The notes below the pieces were generated by a model. The model did not search any database, was not told the origin of the DNA, and was given only the letters and a program-made list of their open reading frames with translations. From Lysobacteraceae bacterium (GTDB lineage: Bacteria; Pseudomonadota; Gammaproteobacteria; Xanthomonadales; Xanthomonadaceae), in contig JAGNNB010000178.1 in NCBI GenBank assembly GCA_017990865.1, positions 1 to 6,304 on the forward strand: 6,304 nt of DNA, in the 5' to 3' direction. The translations under genes were made by a program, and so were the position numbers. Of this stretch, positions 5,995 to 6,304 are shown piece by piece. The stretch's first letter is position 1. Every line of letters begins with the position of its first letter.

Positions 5995-6304
5995 ATGGAC
6001 CGCTACGAACGCATTCTCTCGCTGCACCGCATCCTCAAAAGCGCCCGTTACCCGGTGACGGTCAAACGCCTGCAGGACGAACTGGAATGTTCGCGCGCCA
6101 CCGCGTACCGCGATCTGGCGTTCCTGCGCGATGCGCTGATGGCGCCGATCGTCGGCGACGGCGAGGCCGGCTTCCGCTACGACCCGAAAGAAGGCGAACG
6201 TTTCGAGCTGCCCGGGCTTTGGCTCAATTCCGAAGAACTGCACGCGCTGTTGGCCGCGCAGCAATTGCTCAGCCGCACCGGCGGCGGCGTGCTGTCCTCG
6301 GCGC
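5995..6304 (+). CDS. HTH/WYL-type transcriptional regulator (YafY/PafC-like), N-terminal part
   Basis: The frame opens at ATG 5995 and runs without a stop to the right edge, so 103 residues are seen and the rest of the gene lies outside. The product starts MDRYERILSLHRILKSARYP, followed by a winged helix-turn-helix of the DeoR/HTH_11 type (about 5-60) with the recognition-helix segment CSRATAYRDLAFLRD (32-46), then GFRYDPKEGERFELPGLWLNSEEL (59-82). This N-terminal layout is that of WYL-domain regulators, whose C-terminal WYL domain would sense a ligand; that domain is not in the window. It is transcribed divergently from the ars cluster, so it may regulate it, itself, or neither. No strong Shine-Dalgarno sequence precedes the ATG, but homology begins at the first residue. 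Confidence 0.87.
   Translation, partial: MDRYERILSLHRILKSARYPVTVKRLQDELECSRATAYRDLAFLRDALMAPIVGDGEAGFRYDPKEGERFELPGLWLNSEELHALLAAQQLLSRTGGGVLSSA

Noticed and set aside
5707..6264. A 186-residue N-terminal extension of ArsM in the open frame upstream of 5706
   Set aside because: The extension runs through the tandem repeat and antisense to the WYL regulator, is low in complexity, and ArsM homology begins immediately after the ATG at 5706.
4687..6304. Mobile element, CRISPR, tRNA or rRNA in the right half of the window
   Set aside because: No terminal inverted repeats, transposase motifs, spacer-repeat array or RNA gene signatures were seen; the short tandem array at 5878 has no spacers of CRISPR size.

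Overview
The window is GC-rich DNA (GC-dominated third codon positions, many long antisense shadow frames). It holds one tightly packed gene cluster on the minus strand, running from about 5706 down to the left edge, plus the start of one divergent gene on the plus strand at the right edge. Base composition, the WYL-type regulator and the gene set suggest a high-GC gammaproteobacterium, possibly a Lysobacter-like Xanthomonadaceae. That taxonomic reading is inference; no rRNA or marker gene is present.

Transcription order on the minus strand: (1) an ArsM-type arsenite S-adenosylmethionine methyltransferase (4687-5706); (2) a 142-residue four-helix membrane protein of unknown function (4252-4680); (3) a 710-residue fusion of a TVP38/TMEM64 membrane domain to a mercuric reductase/dihydrolipoamide dehydrogenase-like flavoprotein disulfide oxidoreductase (2123-4255); (4) an exported DUF3047 protein (1263-2126); (5) an ArsS-type radical SAM protein with the Cys-rich C-terminal domain (199-1224, or from a GTG at 1266); (6) the first part of a probable glycosyltransferase of the rSAM/selenodomain-associated transferase type (189 to the left edge), whose reading frame appears broken or mis-sequenced. 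The genes are 6-9 bases apart or overlap by exactly four bases, so they are almost certainly co-transcribed and translationally coupled.

ArsM plus ArsS is the known core of arsenosugar (oxo-arsenosugar) biosynthesis. ArsM methylates As(III) to dimethylarsenite, and ArsS transfers a 5'-deoxyadenosyl group to it. The glycosyltransferase would act on the resulting dimethylarsinoyl ribose. The TVP38-flavoprotein fusion, the small membrane protein and the secreted DUF3047 protein are embedded between the two core genes, which suggests uncharacterised redox, transport or envelope roles in the same pathway. This is the most interesting aspect of the window.

The 288-base intergenic region (5707-5994) separates arsM from a divergent YafY/PafC-like HTH-WYL regulator (from 5995, cut by the right edge). 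It contains four imperfect tandem copies of a CCTTCGCAYCC unit and two small inverted repeats. No ArsR-type repressor gene and no tRNA, rRNA, CRISPR or insertion sequence is visible.
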